Assembly (NCBI GenBank): GCA_017432645.1
Contig: JAFRIU010000017.1
Span: forward strand, 1 to 52,024
Length of the DNA stretch: 52,024 nucleotides
Source of the DNA: Bacilli bacterium
GTDB lineage: Bacteria; Bacillota_I; Bacilli_A; RF39; UBA660
Direction of reading: 5' to 3'
Part shown: piece by piece, positions 16,901-25,133 of the stretch
How the letters are laid out: every line of letters begins with the position of its first letter
How positions within the stretch are numbered: the stretch's first letter is position 1
Notes under the pieces: generated by a model
Told to the model about the DNA's origin: nothing
Databases searched by the model: none
Seen by the model: only the letters and a program-made list of their open reading frames with translations
Translations under genes and position numbers: made by a program

Positions 16901-19900
16901 AATAAGTAGACCGTAACCGAATCATTGGCTGGAACTATTATTTTATTTCTTAGAGAAAGAACAGGATCTAGGTTATCTCCAGCATAGTTAGAAAGATTCT
17001 TAGAGAATGCATCGGCATCATGTAGATTATGATTTCTTCCTAAGAAGACATCTCTTTCTGTTTCATAAGAGTATTTTTCTAGTGGTTCTTCTAATATCAT
17101 TCTAGTTACCATATAACTGTTAATATTAGAATCTCCTCTACTCTTTCTTCTGGCAATCAAACTATCTGTTTTACTATCAAATTCTGTTTTTAAGAACATA
17201 TTGTTGAAAACTCTATGACTGACATCATCCATGTTTTCAGAAAGAATTGGCTCTGTATAACTTGTAAGTTCAAGTTCTTTGTCTTCTTCCCCTTCATTTT
17301 TTAGGGTAATTTTACGAACTTCGGCATGATGATTCTTACATACGACAATTTCTGTCTTAGTGAAAATATCATGATCTTTTCTTAAGAATTTAATCTTATC
17401 AGAAGCAAATACCACTTCATATTTTTCTGGCATTTCATTCATTGGTGCATAGGTATTACTCCAAACCATATCATTAGAAGTATCTTTCATGAATAAGAAA
17501 ATACCATATTCTAATTCTGTTACTTTACGATAACGGTTTAACTGCAAAGTACGATATCTAGAGAAACTATTTCCTCTATCATTCATGATAAGAGAGTATT
17601 TCTTATTTGATAAAACTGACATTTCTGGCAAATACGAAAGACTGTCAAAGGCACGAATATCATTTTCGATGACTCCTTTTTTATAATTATACTTTTTATA
17701 TTTTGCCATTTTTAAGTCTATATTAGTCTTGACCTGAACTTTTTCCTTCAATAATAATTCAAATGTACGAACATTGACATTTTCATGGAAATAGTTTTTC
17801 ATGACTCCTTCTTTTAGATAGTTAGCAAGTCCCATTAAAGCCATTCCTTGATGGTGAGCAAAATATGCTTTTACGACTCCCTTATTATCATAATCATAGG
17901 CTTCATATAAACCGTAAGTAGATTCCATTCCTAATTCTTTGAATTTTTGAATATTCTCATACACATCTTCTGGGAATAATTCTAATGCCATGATAGAAGA
18001 ATATGGAGATAATACAATCCTATTTTCTTTATCTTCTTTGGCCTTTAGGTATGGAACAGCAAATGCTTTGTATTTGTAGTTTAGGGCGTTATCTAATTCA
18101 TTATAGGCTGATTCTGAAATTCCCCATGGTAATTTGTAATCTACCTTTCCTATGTAATCTTTTTGACAGAAATGTGCAAAAGAATAGGATTCATCAATTA
18201 GAGTATTTGGATAATTTCTCATGAATAATAATGGCATGTAATACTCAAAGGCTGTTCCTGACCAAGAAATTAATCCTTTTCTACCTTTGTAAGTAGTAAG
18301 AGATTTTTCTAGAGCGAACCAGTGCTTATTATCTACTTCTCCTAAACAAATTGCTAGATAGCTTGTTAGTCTAGATTCACTAGCAAATTTATTGTAATTA
18401 TAAGTAGAAAGCTTTCCATCATCTTCATCATAACCTATACTGAAGATTTCCTTTTTCGTATATAGTTTTTTAAAGTTTGTATTTTTAATTAATCTATCAC
18501 ATAGTTTTACTAATGTTTCTTCTTCATTTTTATTTAAAAATTCTCTTGCAATGACTAAGCAGGCAATTAAGTTTCCAGAGTCTACCGTTGAAACAAAGTG
18601 AGGTGGTAATACCTTCTTGGTCTTTATGTTATACCAGTTAAATAGATGACCATGCCATTTTTCTAGAGAATCTATTGATTTTAGAATTTTTTCTAGAAGG
18701 AAAATGGTTTCTTTTTTATCAATAAACTCAAATTCATAAGCTGCAATAACACTTGTTAAAGAATATCCAATAGCTGTTGGAGAAGTTCTTACATCTGCTT
18801 TTTCTTCTCTATTCTCTTGATAGTTGTCAGGAATTAGATAATTATATTCTTCATTTAAATAGTCTTCAAAATAGCTCCAAGTTTTCTTTGCTAAAGACTC
18901 TAGTTCTTGAACTTTTTTATCTTTTAGCTCCACTTTTGTGAAAAGATTATCTTGGCTAATATACCATAATACAAATGGTGCACTTAAGAACATGGCAGCA
19001 ATGACATAGGCAAGGTAATTTTCTCTCCAAATACCAAGTGCAATAAATAAAATAGCAGCTATGATATTTGGTATGAAATTACGGATATAGCTTTTCAAAC
19101 TGTTGTCGCTTGTTTTTTCTGCTTCTTCGGCAGTAATCCAGTTTAGTAAATTCTTATGAGAAATGAATAAACGATACAAGGTGCGGAAGAAAGCATCCAT
19201 ATATAATTTAGTATAGTAAGGAAGAGTTGCAAAAGTGATATATGCTCTTAATAATATACTTCTTGCACCATAATATAAGTTTTTGTAATAGATCTCTTTG
19301 ATTCCTTTTCTTTGACGATTCATTTTACTACGTAAGAAAAAGATAATGGATATAGCAATTTCTAAGAAAACTAATCCTGTCCAGCAAAGAGCGTATGGTA
19401 AGGTTCCATAGCATGCTAAGAATAAAACAAGTAATAGCATTGGATGTAGGAACATACGAATGATATTATCTAGTACTTTATACTTTCCAAGGAGAGTAAT
19501 TGGATTTTTTACTTTCTTTAATTGTTTGTTTCTTACTTTTGAAAATAACCAACCAATAATTTGAGTATCTCCTCTTGCCCATCTATGTTGTCTACTAGAA
19601 TCTGCTAGAAATTTAGCAGGGAAATCATCCATTAATTCAATGTCTGAAACAAAGGCACAACGTAAGTAGTTTCCTTCAATTAAGTCGTGAGATAATATCA
19701 AGTTATCTGGGAAAGTTTCTGCTAGTACTTTTTGGAATACTTCTAGATCATAGATTCCTTTTCCAATAAAGCTTCCTTCTTGGAAACAGTCTTGATAGAA
19801 GTTTGGTAAAGCAAAGGTATAGCTGTCAAATCCTCCTATTCCAGCAAAGACTTGACTATAAATACTCTTATTCGTTGATTCAATGTCTACACTAACACGT

Positions 19901-21588
19901 GGTTGCATGATTCCATAACCATGAATTACCTTTGTCTTTTCTTTATTTAAAACCGGCCTATTCATAGGATGTGCCATAGCACCTACTAAATTTAAAGCGG
20001 AATTTAGGACTAATTTCGTATCTACATCTAGTGTAATTACATATTTAATTCCTAATTTTTTTCCATGAAGCATATTTACATTAAAGTATTTTTTCTCATC
20101 AATAGCTTCTCCCAATAATACTTTATTAAAATGTAAAAGAGCCCCTCTTTTTCTTTCATAACCTAAGAAACTATTTTCTTTTGGATTCCAAATTCTTTTT
20201 CGATAAATGAAATAGAATAATTCTTTTTTATACTTTTCATTTAACTTTTTAGCATACTTCTCTCCAAATTTCATAATTTCTTCATCATAAGGCATTTCTT
20301 TAGAGTTTTCTGCTTTTACATCACCTAGTAATGTAAAATATAGGTTGTCTGTTTTGTTGATTAAATAGAATGTTTCCAATACATCAAACATCTTTTTTAT
20401 TTTTTCCGTATTAGAAACGATACTTGGCATAACTACCATTGTCTTGGATTCTTCTGGAATTCCCTTTGAATAATCCAATTTTGGTATATGAGTAATGTGT
20501 ACTATATGTACTAATATTTCGTTTAAAATTTGACTGATTAATTGACCAAGTGGAATGCATAAAATAAGAAAGCCAATTACTCTAGGCTTTATAAAATAAG
20601 CAGATAAAAAATAAGATGAGCCAAAGGTTAATAATGTTAAAAAGATAAGATAAAAAGCCATCCTAAGAGCACTATTTGGCTCTTTAAATAATTGGAAACC
20701 AATATGTTCTTCTGGATTAAATATTTTTTCTAAATACTGATATTCTGACATATGATTCTTCTTAGCTAATTTTACTAGTTGACGTCTGTAGTTGAATTTA
20801 GAATCTACTGTCATGTTCTTATAATTTGGACTAGTTAATAGTAGTCTTTCTGTTTTAGAAACCTTCTCATATAACTCTTCTAAGGAATATTCAAAAAAGT
20901 CTTTCAAATCATTAAAAATATTGGAAATTAAAATATTATTATCAATATTCTTTTGATATTCTTCATTTAATAATTCTTTTAAACTTACATTGTGAGATTT
21001 TAAATATTCATTATATTCTTTAAATAGTTCATCACTATTGTTTCCAACTCGGTATAATTGATTATTGATTTCAAATAAAAAATATGAATTGCTGTTGATA
21101 TCAAATTTTTCTGGAATAAAATCTTTTAATTCCAAGGTGTTATGATTTTTGATAATATTTGAAACATTTTCTCGAATTTCTAATCTTTGATATTCCTCAC
21201 GACATAATTGATTTAATCTTTCTGTATAAAGAAAGATAAGTGTAGGAAAAACTGCAGATAATTCTTGATATGTAAAAACTTTTCTATTATCTTTTTGATA
21301 TTTTCTTAATTCTTCTACTAATATTTTAAAACTAACATTATAGTTTTTACTGTTTACTATTTCTCTTAAAAAATAGTAGTTTTGATGAATCTTTTTGATA
21401 TCTTTTTTTAAATTCTTCTTCGAATTTAAAATGTTATTTTTATGTTCTACTAATATATAGTAATTATCAATTAACCATTCATTTGTAATCTCCACATATT
21501 CGCGATTTTTGGTTTTGTTTACTAAAAAATTATAGTATTCTGTTATATCATTAAAATCGCTAAAAAACTTTTTTATTCGGTTATCCAT
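13945..21588 (-). CDS. Cyclic beta-1,2-glucan synthase-like protein (GT84, glycoamylase-like, GH94)
   Basis: 2547 residues, matching the 2500-2900 of ChvB/NdvB-type enzymes, which make cyclic beta-1,2-glucan. Domain order: N-terminal region (1-310); membrane helices around 315-355; GT84 glycosyltransferase with TLDVDTKL (D-x-D, about 520) and QHRWARGD (about 665, QxxRW); membrane helices about 720-770 and 845-880; a glycoamylase-like domain with AYFAHHQGMALMG (about 1245); then the phosphorylase half with SGAFGYRDQLQDAM (about 2090, putative general acid Asp) and MGGGDWNDGMNLVGIKGKG (about 2225). ATG 21586-21588 is chosen because GGAGGAG lies 9 bases before it; a GTG six codons upstream is contained in that site. 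Single gene with its own promoter and terminator. The final product (cyclic or linear) cannot be read from sequence. Confidence 0.88.
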   Translation of the reverse strand: MDNRIKKFFSDFNDITEYYNFLVNKTKNREYVEITNEWLIDNYYILVEHKNNILNSKKNLKKDIKKIHQNYYFLREIVNSKNYNVSFKILVEELRKYQKDNRKVFTYQELSAVFPTLIFLYTERLNQLCREEYQRLEIRENVSNIIKNHNTLELKDFIPEKFDINSNSYFLFEINNQLYRVGNNSDELFKEYNEYLKSHNVSLKELLNEEYQKNIDNNILISNIFNDLKDFFEYSLEELYEKVSKTERLLLTSPNYKNMTVDSKFNYRRQLVKLAKKNHMSEYQYLEKIFNPEEHIGFQLFKEPNSALRMAFYLIFLTLLTFGSSYFLSAYFIKPRVIGFLILCIPLGQLISQILNEILVHIVHITHIPKLDYSKGIPEESKTMVVMPSIVSNTEKIKKMFDVLETFYLINKTDNLYFTLLGDVKAENSKEMPYDEEIMKFGEKYAKKLNEKYKKELFYFIYRKRIWNPKENSFLGYERKRGALLHFNKVLLGEAIDEKKYFNVNMLHGKKLGIKYVITLDVDTKLVLNSALNLVGAMAHPMNRPVLNKEKTKVIHGYGIMQPRVSVDIESTNKSIYSQVFAGIGGFDSYTFALPNFYQDCFQEGSFIGKGIYDLEVFQKVLAETFPDNLILSHDLIEGNYLRCAFVSDIELMDDFPAKFLADSSRQHRWARGDTQIIGWLFSKVRNKQLKKVKNPITLLGKYKVLDNIIRMFLHPMLLLVLFLACYGTLPYALCWTGLVFLEIAISIIFFLRSKMNRQRKGIKEIYYKNLYYGARSILLRAYITFATLPYYTKLYMDAFFRTLYRLFISHKNLLNWITAEEAEKTSDNSLKSYIRNFIPNIIAAILFIALGIWRENYLAYVIAAMFLSAPFVLWYISQDNLFTKVELKDKKVQELESLAKKTWSYFEDYLNEEYNYLIPDNYQENREEKADVRTSPTAIGYSLTSVIAAYEFEFIDKKETIFLLEKILKSIDSLEKWHGHLFNWYNIKTKKVLPPHFVSTVDSGNLIACLVIAREFLNKNEEETLVKLCDRLIKNTNFKKLYTKKEIFSIGYDEDDGKLSTYNYNKFASESRLTSYLAICLGEVDNKHWFALEKSLTTYKGRKGLISWSGTAFEYYMPLLFMRNYPNTLIDESYSFAHFCQKDYIGKVDYKLPWGISESAYNELDNALNYKYKAFAVPYLKAKEDKENRIVLSPYSSIMALELFPEDVYENIQKFKELGMESTYGLYEAYDYDNKGVVKAYFAHHQGMALMGLANYLKEGVMKNYFHENVNVRTFELLLKEKVQVKTNIDLKMAKYKKYNYKKGVIENDIRAFDSLSYLPEMSVLSNKKYSLIMNDRGNSFSRYRTLQLNRYRKVTELEYGIFLFMKDTSNDMVWSNTYAPMNEMPEKYEVVFASDKIKFLRKDHDIFTKTEIVVCKNHHAEVRKITLKNEGEEDKELELTSYTEPILSENMDDVSHRVFNNMFLKTEFDSKTDSLIARRKSRGDSNINSYMVTRMILEEPLEKYSYETERDVFLGRNHNLHDADAFSKNLSNYAGDNLDPVLSLRNKIIVPANDSVTVYLLVGFGRSREQIDEIINYYSSTQELERTFQISTLMNVIDTKNLNISGQDMRTFHIMLNYLYQTTRISMSEERMNLLRKNALGQTGLWKFGISGDRPIISVEIHDVSDMSFVREILKLFEYYKSKSIFVDIIIINSEKDEFAKIIKEEVDKELYRIYSLNSFYHIPGSVTLISSSDITEEDRSLLNIVPRIRFVAKDHLVLKEAVEELQKVNKIHDYPIYSKQENIPLEMDEKITFNNGYGGFKNNGKEYVIYKKDTPTPWSNIIANENFGTIITNNGCGYTYAYNSGEFKITSWTNDMVSNDKSEGFYFNEKTFDPEKCTHGFGYSVLESETKEFKQEVTEFVASEDTVKIYLLKLTNKKKEKSKLDITFWINPTFGNFEEKTARRILTEFLQKDNYLKMRNVYSIYYGDVNVFMSSSEKIEKAECNKMLVKSIDFSTTFEPEEEKTIAFVLGCGYSDRKNLELIHKYTDVSNCKKELRKVKENWNQILGSIQVKTPDSSFDYMTNGWYLYQTIASRMLARSGFYQVSGAFGYRDQLQDAMNIVTVDSEKTKKQILINAAHQFEEGDVLHWWHEKNHFGLRSKFKDDYLWLVYATTHYIEVTEDYKILEELVPYIQGEKLSEYENEKGINFSYSEKKVPLLDHCLNSIQLAMHSMGRHKLPLMGGGDWNDGMNLVGIKGKGESVWLGFFLYNCIDSFVKILKKHDKSLDVEEYTSFNETLKENLNKKAWDGSYYLRAFFDNGDPLGSHENSECKIDLISQSFSVLSEVAPKEKEEKAIASVEDQLVDKKNRIIKLLTPAFSKSLNNPGYIMNYPEGIRENGGQYTHATAWYIMALMKAGYSDRAYEYYQMINPMNRTKDIAMVEKYRVEPYVIAADIYSAPHFAGRGGWTWYTGSAGWYYRVAIEEILGLKRHGNKISIEPNMPTSWDGYRMVYHYFDTIYNIEIQKGTKESIVLDGKEISTSYISLVKDAKEHSVVVTLSKEKNQ

Positions 21589-21608
21589 GTAATACAACTC
21601 CTCCACCT

Positions 21609-21637
21609 CATTTTATCAGATTTCTCTGGAAAAGTCA
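21609..21637 (-). promoter_or_regulatory. Promoter of the glucan synthase gene
   Basis: On minus: CTGACT (21632-21637), 17-base spacer, TAAAAT (21609-21614). Confidence 0.6.
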
Positions 21638-21667
21638 GTAAATAAAAGATTTTTTGTCGAAAAAAGA

Positions 21668-21700
21668 AGAAAAAAACAAAAAAACTCGATAAATCGAGTT
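21668..21700 (-). terminator. Terminator of tRNA-Ser
   Basis: 7-bp stem AACTCGA/TCGAGTT (21694-21700 with 21683-21689), 4-base loop, then a run of U on minus; directly downstream of tRNA-Ser. Confidence 0.88.
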
Positions 21701-21709
21701 ATTTTTATA

Positions 21710-21801
21710 TGGCGGAGTAGGAGAGATTTGAACTCTCGCACCAGTATTCCCGGTCTACACCCTTAGCAGGGGCGCCTCTTCAGCCTCTTGAGTACTACTC
21801 C
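21710..21801 (-). tRNA. tRNA-Ser (GCU anticodon)
   Basis: 92 bases including encoded CCA. Acceptor pairs GGAGTAG with CTACTCC; discriminator G; long variable arm; anticodon loop CTGCTAA gives GCU, reading AGC/AGT. Confidence 0.95.
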
Positions 21802-21825
21802 ATTCTCAATGACATCCGCATAAGT

Positions 21826-21855
21826 ATTATCGCATAATCGTTTTGCAAATGTCAA
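21826..21855 (-). promoter_or_regulatory. Promoter of tRNA-Ser
   Basis: On minus: perfect TTGACA (21850-21855), 18-base spacer, GATAAT (21826-21831), 24 bases before the tRNA. Confidence 0.78.
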
Positions 21856-21884
21856 GGAAAACCTGTAAAACTCAAGGGCTTTTT

Positions 21885-23210
21885 TTAGTTGTTTCCTCCC
21901 ATACTAATACTATCATTTTCTATAGATGAACCATCAATCTCATCGTTGATTCCTAATCCTAAGCTATGTAGCCATTCCTTGTTTTCACTGGTTGATCTTT
22001 CTATCTTTTTACCACTATTTAAATCTAATTCTTCTAAATCTTCATCTTCTAGATATTCTGCTTCTTCTTCCTCTTCTTTTTTCTTTTTTGCAAGAAGAGC
22101 AATTCCTCCTGCTGCTCCTACTAATCCTATTCCAGCTAATGGAATCATGGCGGTCGCATCAGAGTTACTACTCTTTGTTTGCGCTTTGATTACTCTTGGT
22201 GTTGTGGCAGCTGGGGTTGTATTCGTTGTAACTGGTACTTCTGGCTGAGTTTCCTCTACAGGTGCTACTTGAGCTTGTTCTTGATAGCCTCCATATCCAC
22301 CATAACCTGCTGCTTGTACTGGTTCTTCTTGAATTGCTGCCTCCACTACTGTTGCTTCTGGTTCTGCTGTTTCTGTAGTTTCTTTCTTGTCTGTTGCAGA
22401 TTCTTTATCAGTCTTTTTATCTGCTGATGCTTCTTTTTCTGCTTTTGGTTTAGATTTTTTATCTTCGTCTTCTTTTTTCTCCGAATCCATTTTTATAGGA
22501 GTTGTATCCCTTGTTTCTTCCTCCTCATCTTCTCCTTTGATATATTTTACTAAGTTTTCTTGCAATCTAGTGTGGTTATCCACTACTGCCTCAATTACTG
22601 TGATAGTATTTTGAACCCTATTACTGCAGATTTGTAAATTGTTCGCTATCTTTTTCACCATATCAGCTATTTTTACTTCAAAACCAGTTATTCCTACAGT
22701 TGTTTCATAACTTAAAACCTTGGTTCTTAACTGATCTATGTTGGTTTTGATTGTTTTGAAATTACTATTCGTAATATCCGTATTTAGTCGAAAGACTTCT
22801 TTGGTATCTTCTTTTTTAGATTGGATAATTAATTTCTGTGGAGCAAGATAGCGCTTTCCTACAAAGTTTGTTGCTCCTACCGTAATATTCTCTAAATCCT
22901 TGATATCGTAAAAAAGCTCTTCTATCTCTGTTGCCTTTTTATTGATACTTTTCATTTTTGATTCTCTAGAACTAGAAGTTTCTTTATGAGCAGATGTACA
23001 CATTTCATAATATTCACAAATTGTTGATAGGTATTCCATCATTTTTACAACATCCGTAGCATTCTTGGCAAAAGCATCTGCTTTTTCTTTTAGTTTGTTG
23101 TAAGACATACCTTTCCAGTCTGTCTGTAATGCCTCAAATCTATTGGCATAATCTGTTAGATAAAGAGCAAGCTTTTCGCTATCACTTTTTACGACTGTAC
23201 TTTTTACCAT
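21885..23210 (-). CDS. WXG-like membrane protein with repetitive charged and Gly/Tyr-rich linker
   Basis: 441 residues from the ATG at 23208-23210; AGGTG lies 9 bases before it, while the GTG 12 bases upstream would contain the site. The N-terminus has no signal peptide. It resembles a WXG100/ESAT-6 hairpin: helix, LQTDWKGMSYN (Trp 32, Gly 34), helix to about residue 75. Further helices (80-225) suggest coiled coil. A long acidic/Lys-Thr-rich linker (230-345) includes GYGGYGGY. One membrane helix follows (IPLAGIGLVGAAGGIALLA, about 357-375), then KKKK and an acidic tail. The helix plus KKKK resembles the end of a wall-sorted protein, but about 65 residues follow it and LPxTG is missing. It may be a type VII-like exported or cytoskeleton-type surface protein. 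No type VII gene is in the window. Confidence 0.62.
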   Translation of the reverse strand: MVKSTVVKSDSEKLALYLTDYANRFEALQTDWKGMSYNKLKEKADAFAKNATDVVKMMEYLSTICEYYEMCTSAHKETSSSRESKMKSINKKATEIEELFYDIKDLENITVGATNFVGKRYLAPQKLIIQSKKEDTKEVFRLNTDITNSNFKTIKTNIDQLRTKVLSYETTVGITGFEVKIADMVKKIANNLQICSNRVQNTITVIEAVVDNHTRLQENLVKYIKGEDEEEETRDTTPIKMDSEKKEDEDKKSKPKAEKEASADKKTDKESATDKKETTETAEPEATVVEAAIQEEPVQAAGYGGYGGYQEQAQVAPVEETQPEVPVTTNTTPAATTPRVIKAQTKSSNSDATAMIPLAGIGLVGAAGGIALLAKKKKEEEEEAEYLEDEDLEELDLNSGKKIERSTSENKEWLHSLGLGINDEIDGSSIENDSISMGGNN

Positions 23211-23243
23211 AATGAAAGACACCTACTTTCGTAATCTAAGACA

Positions 23244-23272
23244 ATTGTAGCAAATTTTTTTTTAAAAGTCCA
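23244..23272 (-). promoter_or_regulatory. Promoter of the WXG-like gene
   Basis: On minus: TGGACT (23267-23272), 17-base A/T spacer, TACAAT (23244-23249). Confidence 0.65.
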
Positions 23273-23294
23273 TGTCTTTATTTTATTTTTGTAC

Positions 23295-23325
23295 AAAATA
23301 AAAACCATTGGTAATCAATGGTAAT
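23295..23325 (-). terminator. Terminator of the Ile-Asn-Glu tRNA cluster
   Basis: 7-bp stem ACCATTG/CAATGGT (23316-23322 with 23304-23310), 5-base loop, then U-rich on minus, immediately after tRNA-Glu. Confidence 0.78.
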
Positions 23326-23332
23326 TTCTTCA

Positions 23333-23409
23333 TGGTGACGAGTACGGAATTCGAATCCGTGAATGCTGCCGTGAAAGGGCAGTGTGTTAAGCCACTTCAC
23401 CAACTCGCC
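23333..23409 (-). tRNA. tRNA-Glu (UUC anticodon)
   Basis: 77 bases with encoded CCA. Acceptor GGCGAGT pairs with ACTCGTC; anticodon loop CTTTCAC; TTCGAAT T-loop. Last of three minus-strand tRNAs, 3 bases after tRNA-Asn. Confidence 0.94.
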
Positions 23410-23412
23410 ATA

Positions 23413-23489
23413 TGGCGCCCCAACTAGGACTTGAACCTAGGACCCCTTGATTAACAGTCAAGTGCTCTAACCGACTGAGCTATTGAGGC
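23413..23489 (-). tRNA. tRNA-Asn (GUU anticodon)
   Basis: 77 bases with encoded CCA. Anticodon loop CTGTTAA; acceptor GCCTCAA with TTGGGGC (one G-U pair); discriminator G as expected for Asn. Confidence 0.95.
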
Positions 23490-23493
23490 AAAA

Positions 23494-23570
<77 letters not shown>

Positions 23571-23589
23571 ATCACATTCGTACTTCTTA

Positions 23590-23618
23590 AGTATACTACA
23601 AATCCGTACTTTTCGCAA
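23590..23618 (-). promoter_or_regulatory. Proximal promoter of the tRNA cluster
   Basis: On minus: TTGCGA (23613-23618), 17-base spacer, TATACT (23590-23595), about 20 bases before tRNA-Ile. Confidence 0.68.
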
Positions 23619-23651
23619 TAAGAAAATAACTTTTCTTCTAATTGCATGAAT

Positions 23652-23681
23652 AGAATACTATAAAAAAAGAAAGGAAGTCAA
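23652..23681 (-). promoter_or_regulatory. Possible distal promoter of the tRNA cluster
   Basis: On minus: TTGACT (23676-23681), 18-base spacer, TATTCT (23652-23657). Tandem with the proximal one; stable RNA genes often have two promoters. Confidence 0.5.
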
Positions 23682-23720
23682 GTTTTTTTTGGATAATTTT
23701 AGAAAAAATTCAATTTTTGA

Positions 23721-23749
23721 TTGCTCTCTTCTTATTCTTGTGTTATACT
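23721..23749 (+). promoter_or_regulatory. Promoter of tRNA-Lys
   Basis: TTGCTC (23721-23726), 17-base spacer, TATACT (23744-23749) on plus, 23 bases before the tRNA. Confidence 0.65.
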
Positions 23750-23772
23750 AATACAGTAAATTTAATTTGCAT

Positions 23773-23848
23773 GGGCTGTTAGCTCAGTTGGTAGAGCAAC
23801 TGACTCTTAATCAGTGGGTCTAGGGTTCGAATCCCTAACAGCCCACCA
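23773..23848 (+). tRNA. tRNA-Lys (CUU anticodon)
   Basis: 76 bases with encoded CCA. Acceptor GGGCTGT pairs with ACAGCCC; anticodon loop CTCTTAA; the only plus-strand gene in the window, divergent from the Ile-Asn-Glu cluster. Confidence 0.95.
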
Positions 23849-23860
23849 TGTTTGTTGATA

Positions 23861-23887
23861 AAGCAATTTTCTAAATTGCTTTTTTTG
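23861..23887 (+). terminator. Terminator of tRNA-Lys
   Basis: 9-bp stem AAGCAATTT/AAATTGCTT with a 3-base loop and a T-run. It faces the ddl terminator, so the two converge within 60 bases. Confidence 0.88.
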
Positions 23888-23892
23888 TTATA

Positions 23893-23920
23893 TAAAAAGG
23901 AAAACTATCTTAGTTTTCCT
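23893..23920 (-). terminator. Terminator of the ltaS-murF-ddl operon
   Basis: 10-bp stem AGGAAAACTA/TAGTTTTCCT (23911-23920 with 23898-23907), 3-base loop, then TTTTTATAT on minus. The ddl TAG stop (23905-23907) lies in the stem, so the last ddl codons form the hairpin. Confidence 0.85.
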
Positions 23921-25122
23921 TTCATTCCTTTTGCTCCACCATTTGCGGCAAATCCTTGAAGAATATTCGATTCAAAAGAATGAGTTTTACTGGTTCTCTT
24001 TTTATAATCCTTAATTCCTATATTGATCATATCATCTAATACTTGAGTAAAGCTAATATCTTTTGCTTCCCATAAATAGAATGCCAAACTTCCTGGAATA
24101 GAATTGATTTCATTGATATATACTTTATGAGTCTTATCATCAATCATAAAATCGATTCGAGAGTTTCCAGAAGTTCCTAGTGCCTTGAATGCTTTAATTG
24201 CAATCTCTTCTATTTCTTTTCTTGTTTTTTGATCTAAATCAGCTGGTAATTTACGGCTAGCAGAAGCCATTCCTTTACTAGTTGTTTTAAGAGAGGCCTT
24301 ACATCCTTTTAGTTTTCCTTTTCCTCCTCCAATATATTTATCATTGAAAGTTAAGAACTTACTACCTGAAAATACCTCTTCTATTTCACTTACTTTTTGG
24401 CTTTCATAATTTCCCATGACAGCAATGTTTACTTCTTTTAAGTTTTGTACTACTTCTTCTACTAATATCTTATTATCATATTGCATTGCTTCATCTAGAG
24501 CTTCTACTAATTCTTCATCGTTTTCGCAAATATTAATTCCAACACTAGAACCTGTAGATGATGGTTTTACGATTAGTGGAAAATGAAGAGTATGAATTTT
24601 TTTCAACACTTCTTCTTGTTCTTGTCTATAATCATTGTCATAGAACCATACATATTTAGTCATAGGAAGATCCCATTTGCTCCAGATGTCTTTCATAATG
24701 GCTTTATCTTGCCCAGCTACTCCAGCATATACATTTGGTCCAACATATGGAATTCCAATGGTTTGTAAATAACCTTGTAGTACTCCATCTTCTACGTTGG
24801 TACCATGAACAATTGGAAAAGCAATATCAATTTCTTTTACAACATTCTTGATTAAGCCATTTTTCTTTTGTAAAACGTAACTACCATTCTTGTAGTAAAG
24901 AACGACATTATTACTATAGTTTTTAATTAAGTTAAGATCTTGATACACATCAATATCTTTTAACATATCTCCTGTGTACCATTCTCCCTCTTTGGTAATA
25001 TAGATGGGGATAACTTCATATTTTTCCTCGTCCATTTTATTCATTGCTTGGATTGCTGTGATGATACTTACTTCATGCTCTACTGTTTTTCCTCCAAAAA
25101 TGACTCCTACTTTAATTCTCAT
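23905..25122 (-). CDS. ddl: D-alanine--D-alanine ligase
   Basis: 405 residues, rather longer than the common 310-370. It joins two D-alanines using ATP, making the dipeptide that MurF adds to the peptidoglycan precursor. GVIFGGKTVEHEVSI (residues 6-20) is the N-terminal signature. KPSSTGSSVGI (about 189-199) is the ATP-grasp loop. INEINSIPGSLAFYLWE (about 341-357) carries the metal- and D-Ala-binding E-x-N. The tail after about residue 378 (FESNILQGFAANGGAKGMKG) is an extension of unclear role. Start by AGGAGG. It lies 11 bases after murF, closing an envelope operon, and its stop is inside the terminator. Confidence 0.95.
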   Translation of the reverse strand: MRIKVGVIFGGKTVEHEVSIITAIQAMNKMDEEKYEVIPIYITKEGEWYTGDMLKDIDVYQDLNLIKNYSNNVVLYYKNGSYVLQKKNGLIKNVVKEIDIAFPIVHGTNVEDGVLQGYLQTIGIPYVGPNVYAGVAGQDKAIMKDIWSKWDLPMTKYVWFYDNDYRQEQEEVLKKIHTLHFPLIVKPSSTGSSVGINICENDEELVEALDEAMQYDNKILVEEVVQNLKEVNIAVMGNYESQKVSEIEEVFSGSKFLTFNDKYIGGGKGKLKGCKASLKTTSKGMASASRKLPADLDQKTRKEIEEIAIKAFKALGTSGNSRIDFMIDDKTHKVYINEINSIPGSLAFYLWEAKDISFTQVLDDMINIGIKDYKKRTSKTHSFESNILQGFAANGGAKGMKGKLR

Positions 25123-25133
25123 ATTTCATCCTC

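Noticed and set aside
21889-22427. Overlapping plus-strand open frames rich in Ser, Phe and Leu
   Set aside because: They are the antisense of the Glu/Lys-rich linker and tail of the WXG-like protein; low-complexity shadows.
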